Origin: Lachnospiraceae bacterium
Lineage (GTDB): Bacteria > Bacteroidota > Bacteroidia > Bacteroidales > Muribaculaceae
Assembly: GCA_023663655.1 (NCBI GenBank)
Contig: JAMPGZ010000029.1
Span: 1-34,354 of the forward strand
Direction: 5' to 3'
DNA length: 34,354 nt
The notes beneath the pieces were generated by a model. It had not been told where the DNA came from. It worked only from the letters and a program-made list of their open reading frames with translations, and ran no database searches. Below, one piece after another: positions 6,086 to 14,652 of the stretch. Numbering within the stretch: the stretch's first letter is position 1; each line of letters opens with the position of its first letter. A program made the translations under genes and the position numbers.

Positions 6086-8287
6086 ATGGAAGAAAAATAC
6101 CTGACACCTGAGGAGAAAAAACAATTTCTCACCTCATTCCGCCGGCTTCTGAATCTGACAAAAGAAGTCGCCCAACCTCACGACACCCGGCGCATAAAAG
6201 ATATAATCACCGAAGGGATAAAAGAGAATCATTACCGCCGCGACCGTTACGGCATAAATCCGGCGATCCACAATCTTGAGACAGCCACAGCCCTATGTGA
6301 AAAAATAAGCCCTGACCGCAACATGGTCATCGCGATACTGCTTTTCAACCTGTGCAAATCAGAGTTCATCGAAGAGGAAGAGGTGGAAAAGCAATGGGGC
6401 TCCGACATAGCCAAGCTGATAAGAGGACTGCTCAAGGTGTCGACACTATACAGCAAGCAAGCCGCTGTCGAAAGCGACAACTTCAGAAAGTTGCTGCTGA
6501 CATTTGCCGAAGATATCCGCGTCATCATCATCATGATCGTGGACCGACTCGTGCTGATGCACTCCATCAATCATCATCCCAATGAAAAGATGGTGCATGA
6601 CGTAGCCTACGAGGCTAATTATCTTTACGCTCCCCTCGCCCATCGTCTTGGACTTTATGCGATAAAATCGGAGCTTGAAGATATGTCGCTCAAATACACC
6701 AACCGCGACACCTACACAGAAATAGCCCGTAAACTGAATGAGACAAAGAAAACCCGCGACGCATATATCGCCGAGTTCATAAAGCCTATTAAAGAAAAGC
6801 TCGCAGGCACTCCGCTCAAATTTGAAATCAAGGGCAGAACCAAGTCGATATATTCCATCTGGAACAAGCTGAAAAAGCAGAAGAATGACATCGAGCACAT
6901 ATATGACCTGTTTGCCATCAGAATCATAATCGACAGCAATCCCGAAAATGAAAAAAGCGATTGCTGGCTCGCTTATTCAATCATAACCGACCTCTACCAA
7001 CCCAATCCGTCAAGAATGAAGGATTGGCTTAGCATTCCGAAAAGCAACGGTTATGAATCGCTGCACATAACGGTATATGGACCAGGAGAGCGTTGGGTGG
7101 AAGTGCAGATACGCACAAAGCGCATGGACCTGATAGCAGAGAAGGGACTTGCGGCACACTGGAAATACAAGGGTGTGAAGAGCGAAAGCAATCTCGATGC
7201 CTGGATGAACAATGTGCGCGACATCCTTGAGACCGCCGAGACGGGACCGATGGAGCTGATGAAGAATATGAAAATGGATATCTACGACAAGGAGGTATTC
7301 GTTTTCACTCCCAAAGGCGACCTGTACAAACTGCCGTTCGGAGCATCATTGCTCGACTTTGCTTTCCATATCCACACAAACCTGGGGATGCACTGCACCG
7401 GAGGACGCGTGAACGGCAAGAACGAACGCCTCAACTATAAGCTCAAAAGCGGCGATACGGTGGAAATATTCACATCCACATCACAAATGCCAAAGCTTGA
7501 CTGGCTCGCTTTCGTGGTCACGTCCAAAGCCCGCAACAAAATACGCCAGACCGTACATGAGATGGCAAACCGCTCGGCTTCGCTCGGCAAGGAGCTTGTG
7601 GAACGTCGTTTCAAGAACAGGAAAATAGAGCTGAAGGAAGCCACCATCATGAAGGTCATAAAGAAGATGGGCTACAAGACCGTCACCGACTTCTATGACG
7701 CAGTGGCTGCCGAAACACTTGACGTGAACGACATCGTGACGGAATATGAAGCTACCGAACGTAAAGCGACAGAAACGGCTGAAATAAGATCGGCTGAAGA
7801 GTTCCAGCTGATAAGTCCGGAGGAGAACGAGACATCGTCAGACGTGCTTGTGATAGGCGACAACATCAAGGGCATCAACTATAAGCTGTCGAAATGCTGC
7901 AACCCTATCTATGGCGATGATGTGTTTGGCTTCATATCGGCAGAAGGAGTGATAAAAATCCACCGAGCCGACTGCCCCAACGCCAATCACATACGCGAAA
8001 ACTACCCCTACCGCCTCATCACCACCCGATGGTCGGGCAAAATAGGCGAACAGTTTGGCGCGACACTGCGCATCATAGGGCACGACGACATAGGAATAGT
8101 GACCAACATCACCTCTATCATCTCAAAAGAGAAAGAGACGACCTTGCGCAGCATCGCGATATCATCGGACGACGGCATATTCCAAGGCACTCTCGTAGTG
8201 GGAATCAAGGACACAATCGCACTAAATAACCTTATAAAGAAATTAAAAACAGTAAAAGGAGTAAAAGATGTACAACGCAGCAAATAA
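6086..8287 (+). CDS. relA: RelA/SpoT-family (p)ppGpp synthetase with degenerate hydrolase domain
   Basis: A 733-residue long RSH protein that makes the stringent-response alarmone. Domain order: HD-like region (about 30-190), synthetase (about 245-360: GRTKSIYSIWNKLKK, IYDLFAIRI, KSNGYESLH, VEVQIRT, AEKGLAAHWKYK), TGS (401-465), zinc-finger/conserved-Cys region with a CC pair (near 627), and a C-terminal ACT domain (about 660-733). The HD dyad that binds the hydrolase metal is replaced by F87-N88 (AILLFNLCKS), so hydrolysis is probably lost. Many Bacteroidota carry a second, bifunctional homologue, expected elsewhere in the genome. Its 3' end overlaps the next gene by 20 nt. Confidence 0.93.
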   Translation: MEEKYLTPEEKKQFLTSFRRLLNLTKEVAQPHDTRRIKDIITEGIKENHYRRDRYGINPAIHNLETATALCEKISPDRNMVIAILLFNLCKSEFIEEEEVEKQWGSDIAKLIRGLLKVSTLYSKQAAVESDNFRKLLLTFAEDIRVIIIMIVDRLVLMHSINHHPNEKMVHDVAYEANYLYAPLAHRLGLYAIKSELEDMSLKYTNRDTYTEIARKLNETKKTRDAYIAEFIKPIKEKLAGTPLKFEIKGRTKSIYSIWNKLKKQKNDIEHIYDLFAIRIIIDSNPENEKSDCWLAYSIITDLYQPNPSRMKDWLSIPKSNGYESLHITVYGPGERWVEVQIRTKRMDLIAEKGLAAHWKYKGVKSESNLDAWMNNVRDILETAETGPMELMKNMKMDIYDKEVFVFTPKGDLYKLPFGASLLDFAFHIHTNLGMHCTGGRVNGKNERLNYKLKSGDTVEIFTSTSQMPKLDWLAFVVTSKARNKIRQTVHEMANRSASLGKELVERRFKNRKIELKEATIMKVIKKMGYKTVTDFYDAVAAETLDVNDIVTEYEATERKATETAEIRSAEEFQLISPEENETSSDVLVIGDNIKGINYKLSKCCNPIYGDDVFGFISAEGVIKIHRADCPNANHIRENYPYRLITTRWSGKIGEQFGATLRIIGHDDIGIVTNITSIISKEKETTLRSIAISSDDGIFQGTLVVGIKDTIALNNLIKKLKTVKGVKDVQRSK

Positions 8288-9098
8288 GCTAATAGCTCTT
8301 TCCACAGTGGTCCTGATGGCTTCATGTGGCGGAGGAAAGAATGTGAATGAAGCGGAGTTATTGACACATAGCGCCGACTCAGCCGTAATCGCCGGAAATT
8401 ATGCTTTGGCGACAGAACTCCTCGACACCCTGAAATCAAGATACCCGTCGGAAATAGACGCTCAACGAGCCGCATTGAACATACGGGCACGAGCCAACGA
8501 AGGGATGATAAAGGAGCAACTGCAATCCACCGACAGCCTTGAGGCGGTCTATAACCATCGTCGTGACTCGTTGAAGGAATACTTCACATTTGTCAACAAT
8601 CCGGAACTGGTGGAGGGATTTTACGTGATAAAGGAATATAAATCATCATCGCTTTTCTCTCGCAGCGGCGTGGAGGCTCGTGTGGCTCCTGACGGTCAGT
8701 TCTACATGATATCGTCGTTAGCGGGAAATCCGGTTAAGCACACGTCGATCACCGTCAGCGTCAACGGAGAGAGCGCCTCATCGGCAAGCGTCGCTTATGA
8801 CGGCGACAGGAACTACAGGTCTGGCGGCACGGAAATGATCACATTCATAAGTTCAGAATGCGACTCCATCGGAAAACTCCTCGCGAAGAATCCGGGGAAA
8901 CCGGCTCGCATAACATTCTCAGGTTCACGGTCAACGTCCATGCAGCTTCCGAAGAATGACGCACGTTCAATCGCTCTTGCCTATGACTACTCTGAAGCGA
9001 TACAGATGTCGAAACGTCTTGCGTCCAAGAAGGAGCTGCTCGACCGACAATTGATCCTCGCCCGAGATCAGGCGGCACGCACAGCTATTTCGGAATAA
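8268..9098 (+). CDS. Lipoprotein of unknown function
   Basis: A 276-residue predicted lipoprotein. A signal sequence ends in the lipobox LMASC (C20), followed by glycines rather than acidic residues, so periplasmic-side retention is plausible (inference). A helical, tetratricopeptide-like stretch (about 30-75: YALATELLDTLKSRYPSEID) precedes a probable coiled-coil segment, a beta-rich middle (about 115-235) and a charged helical C-terminus. I do not recognise a named family. It begins inside the last 20 nt of the relA-type gene, so it is translationally coupled to it, and it ends at a terminator. Confidence 0.85.
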   Translation: MYNAANKLIALSTVVLMASCGGGKNVNEAELLTHSADSAVIAGNYALATELLDTLKSRYPSEIDAQRAALNIRARANEGMIKEQLQSTDSLEAVYNHRRDSLKEYFTFVNNPELVEGFYVIKEYKSSSLFSRSGVEARVAPDGQFYMISSLAGNPVKHTSITVSVNGESASSASVAYDGDRNYRSGGTEMITFISSECDSIGKLLAKNPGKPARITFSGSRSTSMQLPKNDARSIALAYDYSEAIQMSKRLASKKELLDRQLILARDQAARTAISE

Positions 9099-9123
9099 AA
9101 TCTCAATACCTTCCTAAAAAATA

Positions 9124-9162
9124 AAATCGGCTATGGATAGCTCCACAGCCGATTTCATTTTT
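9124..9162. terminator. Bidirectional intrinsic terminator
   Basis: The stem AAATCGGCT/AGCCGATTT (9124-9132 with 9147-9155) extends by three pairs past one mismatch. It is followed on the plus strand by CATTTTTA, and on the minus strand by a T-rich run opposite 9115-9123. It sits between the convergent ends of the lipoprotein gene (9098) and the GH28 gene (9176) and can serve both. Confidence 0.8.
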
Positions 9163-9175
9163 ATGCGGTTATTTC

Positions 9176-10504
9176 TTAGTAAGCCACACCGTTGATGGTC
9201 ACATCCTTAACGACCACGTTTTCAATATTTGAGGTATTGAACGAATCAGAGGGATCTACCGCAGTGATATTCTCAAATACAAAATTCTTCAAAGTATAGT
9301 CGTCGGTCTTGCGGTCACGGTAGAAATCGCGGGTACATTCAAGATCGCAATTACGAGCCACCACATTGTCAACACCCGATGCAGGCATCGGATCGCGTTC
9401 CACCTTGTCATAGAACTGTGTCCAAGTCTGCACTTCAATAGCGCAACGCACACGACCACGGGCACCGTCGATCAACACATTACGATATTGCTGCGGAGTG
9501 TCGGGACGCATCTTGAACAGAAGCACATGGTAAGTGTCCTGGAATTTGCAATCCTTCATGATAACATTTGTGCAATCCCAAGCTTCGCTACCGAAAGTGA
9601 CTCCGGCGTTGGTTTTACCGAATGTGCACTTGTCGACAATCACCCTTGCTACCGGACCGTTGCCGGGGATAGTGTCAACATAAGTGCCCTTTCCGCCTTT
9701 CAGACATACACCGTCATCATTCACGTTCATATAGCAACCGCTGATGAGAACATCGTTGCACACGTCAAGGTCAATGGCATCGGTGCTGGGTCCCTTGGGA
9801 TAGCCATCGGTAGGAGCAAGAATGGTCACATCAACATACTTAATGCGTTCGCAATTGTAAAGGTGATTGGTCCAGAATCCTGAATTAAGCATAGTCACTC
9901 CATTCACAGTCACATCCTTTGAGTTAGAGATATAAACCATACGCGGACGCAAAGCCTCAAGATTGGTACACTTGCGGTTCACCTTACGACGCAACCAGAA
10001 TTCATCATAGAAACGATGTCCGTTACCGTCGATAGTGCCTTCGCCGGTTATAGTGAAACCGTTGCAGTTATCAGCATTAACAAGAGCGGCAAAGTAATCG
10101 ATTGTCTGTCCCTCAAGGCGGGTTTTAATTATCTGATAGTTGGTAATCGAGTCGCTACCTTTCAGACGCGCGCCTTTTACAAGGTGAAGATGAGTGCCCG
10201 GCTTGAAGAACAAGGAGCCGGTCAGATAAACTCCTTCCGGAATCACAACAACGCCACCGCCATTTGCAGCGGCAAGATCAATTACTTTCTGAATTGCCTC
10301 GGTTTGAATTACCGAACTGTCGCGAACCACACCGTGGTCAGTGATTACATACTTCTTTCCCAGCTTGTTCACATCGACTTTCTTGGCATCATTAAACCAT
10401 GCCGGGACATCGCTTCCGTCAGGAAATTTCGTAAATTTAGCGTTTGCAACCGCTCCTGTCGACAACACAAGAGCCACGGTTAAAACAATAGCTTTAAAAT
10501 TCAT
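9176..10504 (-). CDS. Secreted glycoside hydrolase family 28 (polygalacturonase-like)
   Basis: A 442-residue parallel beta-helix hydrolase predicted to act on galacturonan in pectin. The signal peptide spans about residues 1-22 (ends GAVANA). An N-terminal lead-in (DHGVVRDSSVIQTEAIQKVI) is typical of exo-acting bacterial GH28 enzymes. Candidate catalytic aspartates are D242/D245 (STDAIDLD) and D263-D264 (NVNDDGVCLK). The usual GHG motif is replaced by NAGVTFGSEA (299-308), and LLFKMRPD follows. It stands alone with its own promoter, with no SusCD or other pectinase beside it, so its substrate must be released or imported by products encoded elsewhere. Confidence 0.9.
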   Translation of the reverse strand: MNFKAIVLTVALVLSTGAVANAKFTKFPDGSDVPAWFNDAKKVDVNKLGKKYVITDHGVVRDSSVIQTEAIQKVIDLAAANGGGVVVIPEGVYLTGSLFFKPGTHLHLVKGARLKGSDSITNYQIIKTRLEGQTIDYFAALVNADNCNGFTITGEGTIDGNGHRFYDEFWLRRKVNRKCTNLEALRPRMVYISNSKDVTVNGVTMLNSGFWTNHLYNCERIKYVDVTILAPTDGYPKGPSTDAIDLDVCNDVLISGCYMNVNDDGVCLKGGKGTYVDTIPGNGPVARVIVDKCTFGKTNAGVTFGSEAWDCTNVIMKDCKFQDTYHVLLFKMRPDTPQQYRNVLIDGARGRVRCAIEVQTWTQFYDKVERDPMPASGVDNVVARNCDLECTRDFYRDRKTDDYTLKNFVFENITAVDPSDSFNTSNIENVVVKDVTINGVAY

Positions 10505-10533
10505 GATTATTAGTTGAAAAATTTAAGTTTTCA

Positions 10534-10566
10534 CAAAGATACAATAAAAATCCATAACTCCCCAAA
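10534..10566 (-). promoter_or_regulatory. Promoter of the GH28 gene
   Basis: On the minus strand, TTTG (10566-10563) and a perfect TATCTTTG (10541-10534) are separated by 21 bases. Transcription would begin near 10528, about 24 nt before the ATG at 10504. No inverted-repeat operator is evident in the divergent region 10505-10681. Confidence 0.6.
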
Positions 10567-10618
10567 AACCTCCGAGGATTTGCCACAGCCAACCACCATT
10601 AAGATATATGCCGCCGAA

Positions 10619-10651
10619 ATTGTATTCTTTCAATTTTAATACATATATTTG
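10619..10651 (+). promoter_or_regulatory. Promoter of the cation transporter gene
   Basis: ATTG (10619-10622) and a perfect TATATTTG (10644-10651) lie 21 bases apart. The TTG codon at 10649 that opens the longest reading frame is part of this box, so translation must start downstream. The ATG at 10682 gives a leader of about 25 nt. Confidence 0.6.
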
Positions 10652-10681
10652 CGGTCTAAACGCAATGCAGACAAGAAAGTT

Positions 10682-11587
10682 ATGTATGAGGTAGCAATTA
10701 TAAAGCACGTCACTTGGGTGGGATTCTGGGTGAATGCGCTCCTTATGGTGTTGAAACTGGCATTCGGCTATTACGGACACAGCGATGCTCTTGTAGCTGA
10801 CGGCTTCCACTCATTAAGTGATTTCGGCACTGACTTAATAGTGTTGATGATGGTGGGTATCGCCTATAAACACGCCGACTCTTCCCACCCCTACGGACAT
10901 GGTAAATTTGAGACCTTTGCCTCGTTGCTCATCGCTGTCATCCTGTTTGCCGTAGCATTAGGCATAGGCTGGAAAGGCATAGCATCAAGCATATCATTTT
11001 TCAACGGCATCGAGTTGCCGCGTCCCGACGTGTGGACCATCATAGTTGCCGTCATCTCCATACTTGGCAAAGAATGGCTCTTCAGATACACCTATGCGCG
11101 AGGTAAAAAGATAAATTCATCGGCGCTTAAAGCAAACGCGTGGCATCACCGCAGCGATGCCATCTCATCGATAGCAACGCTTATAGGTGTGTCAGGATCA
11201 TATTTCCTCGGTGTGAAATTCAGGATCCTCGACCCGATCGCATCGCTGTTCATTGGTGTGTTCATTGCCGTGTCGGCATATAAAATCGCACGTCCAGCAG
11301 TGGATGAATTGCTTGAGCGGTCATTGCCGCAACCTCAAGTGAACCAAATCTACAGCATAATAAGTTCCGTCGACGGAGTGCTCGGGCTTCACAAGCTGAA
11401 AACTCGCCGCAGCGGGCATTCACGCATAATTGATGTAGACATAAAAGTAGATCCCGATATTTCAGTAACGCAAGGACACAACATCGCAACAAATGTGGAA
11501 CATACATTAAAAGACCGCCTTGGTGACGATCTTTTCATTTATGTACACGTAGAGCCATTCAGGCACAATAGCATTCAGTCGGGATAA
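10682..11587 (+). CDS. Cation diffusion facilitator family transporter
   Basis: A 301-residue inner-membrane divalent metal/proton antiporter, probably exporting Zn2+, Fe2+ or similar. Six membrane helices cover about residues 8-205. The transport-site motifs are visible: D40 in LVADGFHSLSD with H43, D47 and D51, then ANAWHHRSDAISS in the fifth helix. A histidine-containing loop (HADSSHPYGHGKFE) follows helix 2, and a C-terminal ferredoxin-like cytoplasmic domain (about 210-295) ends in VHVEPF. The start at 10682 follows from the promoter at 10644-10651. Its 3' end overlaps the convergent phosphoesterase gene by 13 nt. The metal cannot be named from sequence. Confidence 0.92.
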   Translation: MYEVAIIKHVTWVGFWVNALLMVLKLAFGYYGHSDALVADGFHSLSDFGTDLIVLMMVGIAYKHADSSHPYGHGKFETFASLLIAVILFAVALGIGWKGIASSISFFNGIELPRPDVWTIIVAVISILGKEWLFRYTYARGKKINSSALKANAWHHRSDAISSIATLIGVSGSYFLGVKFRILDPIASLFIGVFIAVSAYKIARPAVDELLERSLPQPQVNQIYSIISSVDGVLGLHKLKTRRSGHSRIIDVDIKVDPDISVTQGHNIATNVEHTLKDRLGDDLFIYVHVEPFRHNSIQSG

Positions 11588-13023
11588 CTGAACACTCGTG
11601 AAGCACGACACCTCAACCCATAATCATCAGTGGCGACAATATCAACACGATGAGTGCCTGAGCGATATTTTTCGGGCAATGCCACTCGCCACACCTGCGG
11701 ACTTGCCATGCGGCGGAACGGATTGCGGCGGCTGTGCTTGGTTGGATAAATTTTCTCAAGATTAAATTTGCGCACCCTTGCAACATTGGGATCCATCACT
11801 TTTTCTTTTTCTCCATTGAGACATTCAATGCCATCGAGCGTAGCCACTACCGTGGTGCTGTCGCAACCTCCATAGACGGTGACAAACATCTCGCCGCGTT
11901 CCAAATCATTTAATTCAGGCACATGAGCCTGAATGGTGTCGATTCCGGCAATCCATACCGATGCCTGACGACTGTCATCCTGAGAGGTCGCCTTATACCG
12001 GAACTCATAGCCGGAAGGCGTGAAGTCAAACTTGAAATACCCCTTTGGGGTGCCACACTGCATCAATGCCGAGGGAATACCGTCCCAATCCTTTTCTCCT
12101 ACCCACCAGAATCCACAGGCAGCACCACCCACAAGCTCGTGGACAGTGACATCATCACCTTGATGGAAATAACGGCTCACTGCGTGCATGTGTCCGGTCA
12201 ACGCCAATACATCGCCACGCCCACGGAGTTTCGACATAAGTTCATCGCGATTGGATGTATGAGCCAACGGGATATGCGCCGTAATAACAACCCTGCGGTC
12301 GGCAGGCAGAATCTTCATGAGATTATCCACAAAACGCAACTGCCGGTCATCGAGCCTTCCCTTATAGGAACGCGCTCCGTCGCCATACACATTGTTCAAC
12401 ACTATAAATGTGACATTGCCTTCGGTAAAAGCATAGACCGGAGCGCCGAACACTCGGCTGAAAGAGGCGGTCTGCCGTGTGCGCACCGAGTCAACATCGC
12501 GGTCATGATTGCCCACCATAGTCCATGATTGGACCGGCAGCATCTCCATCATTGAACGCAATCGAGGATAGAGCGACAGATTATTGTTGACGAGGTCGCC
12601 GAGCCAAAGATTGAAAGCGGCTACAGAATCCTCCATAAGCTCAGGAAAGAGAGAACGGGCGGCATAATCAAGCTCCTGCATATCCCCCACCTGAACATCG
12701 CCTATCACATTTACCGAAAAACGGCGATTGCCTTTCCGCTTCACAATCGTGAAGTCAACATCACTCTTGTCAGGATTCTCCGGATCGATAAACGGGAAAG
12801 CAGCATTACCCAGACGTGATTCTCCCGCAACAGTCCAATCTCCGTCAAGGATAGGAAACACGCTCATATCCTCAATCACAGGCAAAGAGAAACGACCCTT
12901 TTTGTCGGTCATCACAATGGTGTCGCCGTTGGACACGGCTACCCCCTTTCTGCCTTTACCATCCTCAGTATGCACCACGCCACCCAGCATCAGCGCCGAG
13001 GCAAGCAATAAACCTGTAATCAT
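11575..13023 (-). CDS. Secreted calcineurin-like metallophosphoesterase, three-domain
   Basis: A 482-residue metallophosphoesterase with a short N-terminal signal (about 1-18). An N-terminal beta domain (about 18-95) resembles the carboxypeptidase-regulatory/MetallophosN fold. The metal-binding motifs then run GDVQ (D109; Gln in place of the usual His), GDLVNN (142-147), GNHD (171-174), AH (250) and GHMH (277-280). A C-terminal beta domain (about 330-480) corresponds to MetallophosC. Substrate is unknown; relatives act on phosphoesters or cell-surface phosphates. An intrinsic terminator lies only about 5 nt before its ATG, so it needs read-through or an internal promoter in the gene before it. 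Confidence 0.88.
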   Translation of the reverse strand: MITGLLLASALMLGGVVHTEDGKGRKGVAVSNGDTIVMTDKKGRFSLPVIEDMSVFPILDGDWTVAGESRLGNAAFPFIDPENPDKSDVDFTIVKRKGNRRFSVNVIGDVQVGDMQELDYAARSLFPELMEDSVAAFNLWLGDLVNNNLSLYPRLRSMMEMLPVQSWTMVGNHDRDVDSVRTRQTASFSRVFGAPVYAFTEGNVTFIVLNNVYGDGARSYKGRLDDRQLRFVDNLMKILPADRRVVITAHIPLAHTSNRDELMSKLRGRGDVLALTGHMHAVSRYFHQGDDVTVHELVGGAACGFWWVGEKDWDGIPSALMQCGTPKGYFKFDFTPSGYEFRYKATSQDDSRQASVWIAGIDTIQAHVPELNDLERGEMFVTVYGGCDSTTVVATLDGIECLNGEKEKVMDPNVARVRKFNLEKIYPTKHSRRNPFRRMASPQVWRVALPEKYRSGTHRVDIVATDDYGLRCRASRVFSYPD

Positions 13024-13028
13024 AATCT

Positions 13029-13075
13029 AAAAACAAAAGGGAGCGCCCGGGAAATAATCCCCTTGATGCGCTCCC
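13029..13075 (-). terminator. Intrinsic terminator before the phosphoesterase gene
   Basis: On the minus strand, GGGAGCGC (13075-13068) pairs with GCGCTCCC (13046-13039), with a nested GGGGA/TTCCC helix inside. TTTTGTTTTT (13038-13029) follows. It is 24 nt past the stop of the DUF5018-like lipoprotein gene. The T tract ends five bases before the next ATG, so it may act as an attenuator for the downstream gene. Confidence 0.8.
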
Positions 13076-13098
13076 ATAGTCATTCTATATTCTAAAAC

Positions 13099-14619
13099 TT
13101 ATTTTTTAGCTGCATATTTCAGCATGACGATATTATCGTTAGCACCTACGTAGCAGATATAAGCCTCGCCATTGTCACAGAATGCGATGTTCACGCTCTC
13201 TGATTCTTCAGCCGATATAGCTTCAGGCTGTGACCACTGCTTGGTCTCATTGTCGAAATACTGCACTTTCACGAACTTGTCATTCTTGTAATCAGAATAA
13301 ACAAAGAACGGAGTTCCGTCAGGAGCCACAGCAATTTTTGCAGAAATGTGAGTATCATTGGCAAAAATTGAAGTCATGGTAGTGCCACCAAGAAGAGTCC
13401 AGTCCTTAGTGTCGGGGCTATACTTCAAGATGCGGAATCGCATATCCTTTGTATTGCCGGTCTCAGCATCATCAGCAGTGAGAAGGAACACCTCACCGTC
13501 ATTAGTAGCGGCAATGCTTGCAGCATCAGTCATCAAGATAGGAGCCTGAGTAGCGCCCGATTCAAGGTACTCATTTCTCAATGATGTCCACACGCCATTC
13601 TTATATTCAGATACTGAATACTTGTAGGTAGCGGCAGAGATAGTGTAGAGATATGCAGCGTTGTCGGTTGTTGTCAAACATTCGATACCGGCGTTATTCA
13701 CACCTGCGGTAGACAGTGAGTTGGTTTCCCAATTACTACCTTTAAAGACTGAAGCATATACCTCTCTCTTCTGGAAGGAACCGTTGTTGCCATTCACAAC
13801 CATCGGAGCAATTACATCGTTGCCGATAGCACCAATCTGCACCTTGCTCGGCACAAATCCGGCGATACCCTGCTGACCTACGTGGCTCCATGCTGAACCG
13901 TCGAACTTCATTACGGATGCAGCTGATTTTACAGGAGCGGTAATAGAACCGTCACTATAAATGAAATAAGGAGTACCGGTGTTGCTTACCGCGAAATCCA
14001 TACGACCGCTGGTCACTTTTTCACTAACACCTTCCACTGCTCCAACATTAGCAAATGAGCCATTATCATACTTCAAAACAGCAACCTTTTCAGTTGTCTT
14101 GTTGACAAATGCCACGTAAGGAGTATTGTCAACAGCGTTGATCTTCATGATAGCATTGCCGCTACGAGGAACAACAGCGTTGAATCGGGCAACTTCGCTC
14201 CATACATAGTCAGCAGCTTTTTCTACGGTTACTGTGAACTTGATGTTTTGTGAACCGTCAGAGTTGCTGACGATATAATCAACGGGCACAGTGAAATCAT
14301 TGGCTGTAACGCCGCTCTGCTGAGTCACACCACTTACGGTTACGGTATTGCCCTCACCTACGGTGAAAGTAGCGACCAATGACGACTTATCGGCAAATGC
14401 CGGCATTGTAACCTTTACAGTCTTGTCGACAGCAGAGATCACACCTACATAGTCAGCCGACAATACCTCGGCATTGTCAGCAGCCTTAAATTCAAACGAT
14501 AGCAGCTCAGGAGCAGCAACGGGTTCCGGTTCCGGCTCATCATCACTGTCAGAGCAAGATGCAAATCCGAATGACAGAGCTACTGCCATTACGGTCATCC
14601 ACGAATAAAACTTTTTCAT
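13099..14619 (-). CDS. Surface lipoprotein, DUF5018-like with beta-propeller-like repeats
   Basis: A 506-residue lipoprotein with lipobox FASC (C22). The following SDSDDEPEPEP is an acidic stretch of the kind that exports lipoproteins to the outer surface in Bacteroidota. Residues about 38-135 look like a DUF5018 module (LLSFEFKAADNAEV ... VTVSGVTQQSGVTANDFTVP). The rest (about 140-500) is a series of six or seven beta repeats with recurring APDGTPFFVYSD-like and NGEAYICYV-like edges, suggesting a propeller. It probably binds a ligand beside the SusCD pair. It lies 33 nt downstream of the M16 protease gene and ends at a terminator. Family assignment is by pattern and moderate. Confidence 0.8.
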   Translation of the reverse strand: MKKFYSWMTVMAVALSFGFASCSDSDDEPEPEPVAAPELLSFEFKAADNAEVLSADYVGVISAVDKTVKVTMPAFADKSSLVATFTVGEGNTVTVSGVTQQSGVTANDFTVPVDYIVSNSDGSQNIKFTVTVEKAADYVWSEVARFNAVVPRSGNAIMKINAVDNTPYVAFVNKTTEKVAVLKYDNGSFANVGAVEGVSEKVTSGRMDFAVSNTGTPYFIYSDGSITAPVKSAASVMKFDGSAWSHVGQQGIAGFVPSKVQIGAIGNDVIAPMVVNGNNGSFQKREVYASVFKGSNWETNSLSTAGVNNAGIECLTTTDNAAYLYTISAATYKYSVSEYKNGVWTSLRNEYLESGATQAPILMTDAASIAATNDGEVFLLTADDAETGNTKDMRFRILKYSPDTKDWTLLGGTTMTSIFANDTHISAKIAVAPDGTPFFVYSDYKNDKFVKVQYFDNETKQWSQPEAISAEESESVNIAFCDNGEAYICYVGANDNIVMLKYAAKK

Positions 14620-14652
14620 GTGTAAATTAATTTAGTTAAATAAAAAGGAATA

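Noticed and set aside
10649-10681. TTG start for the cation transporter
   Set aside because: The TTG is part of a perfect TATATTTG promoter box, so it would not be transcribed.
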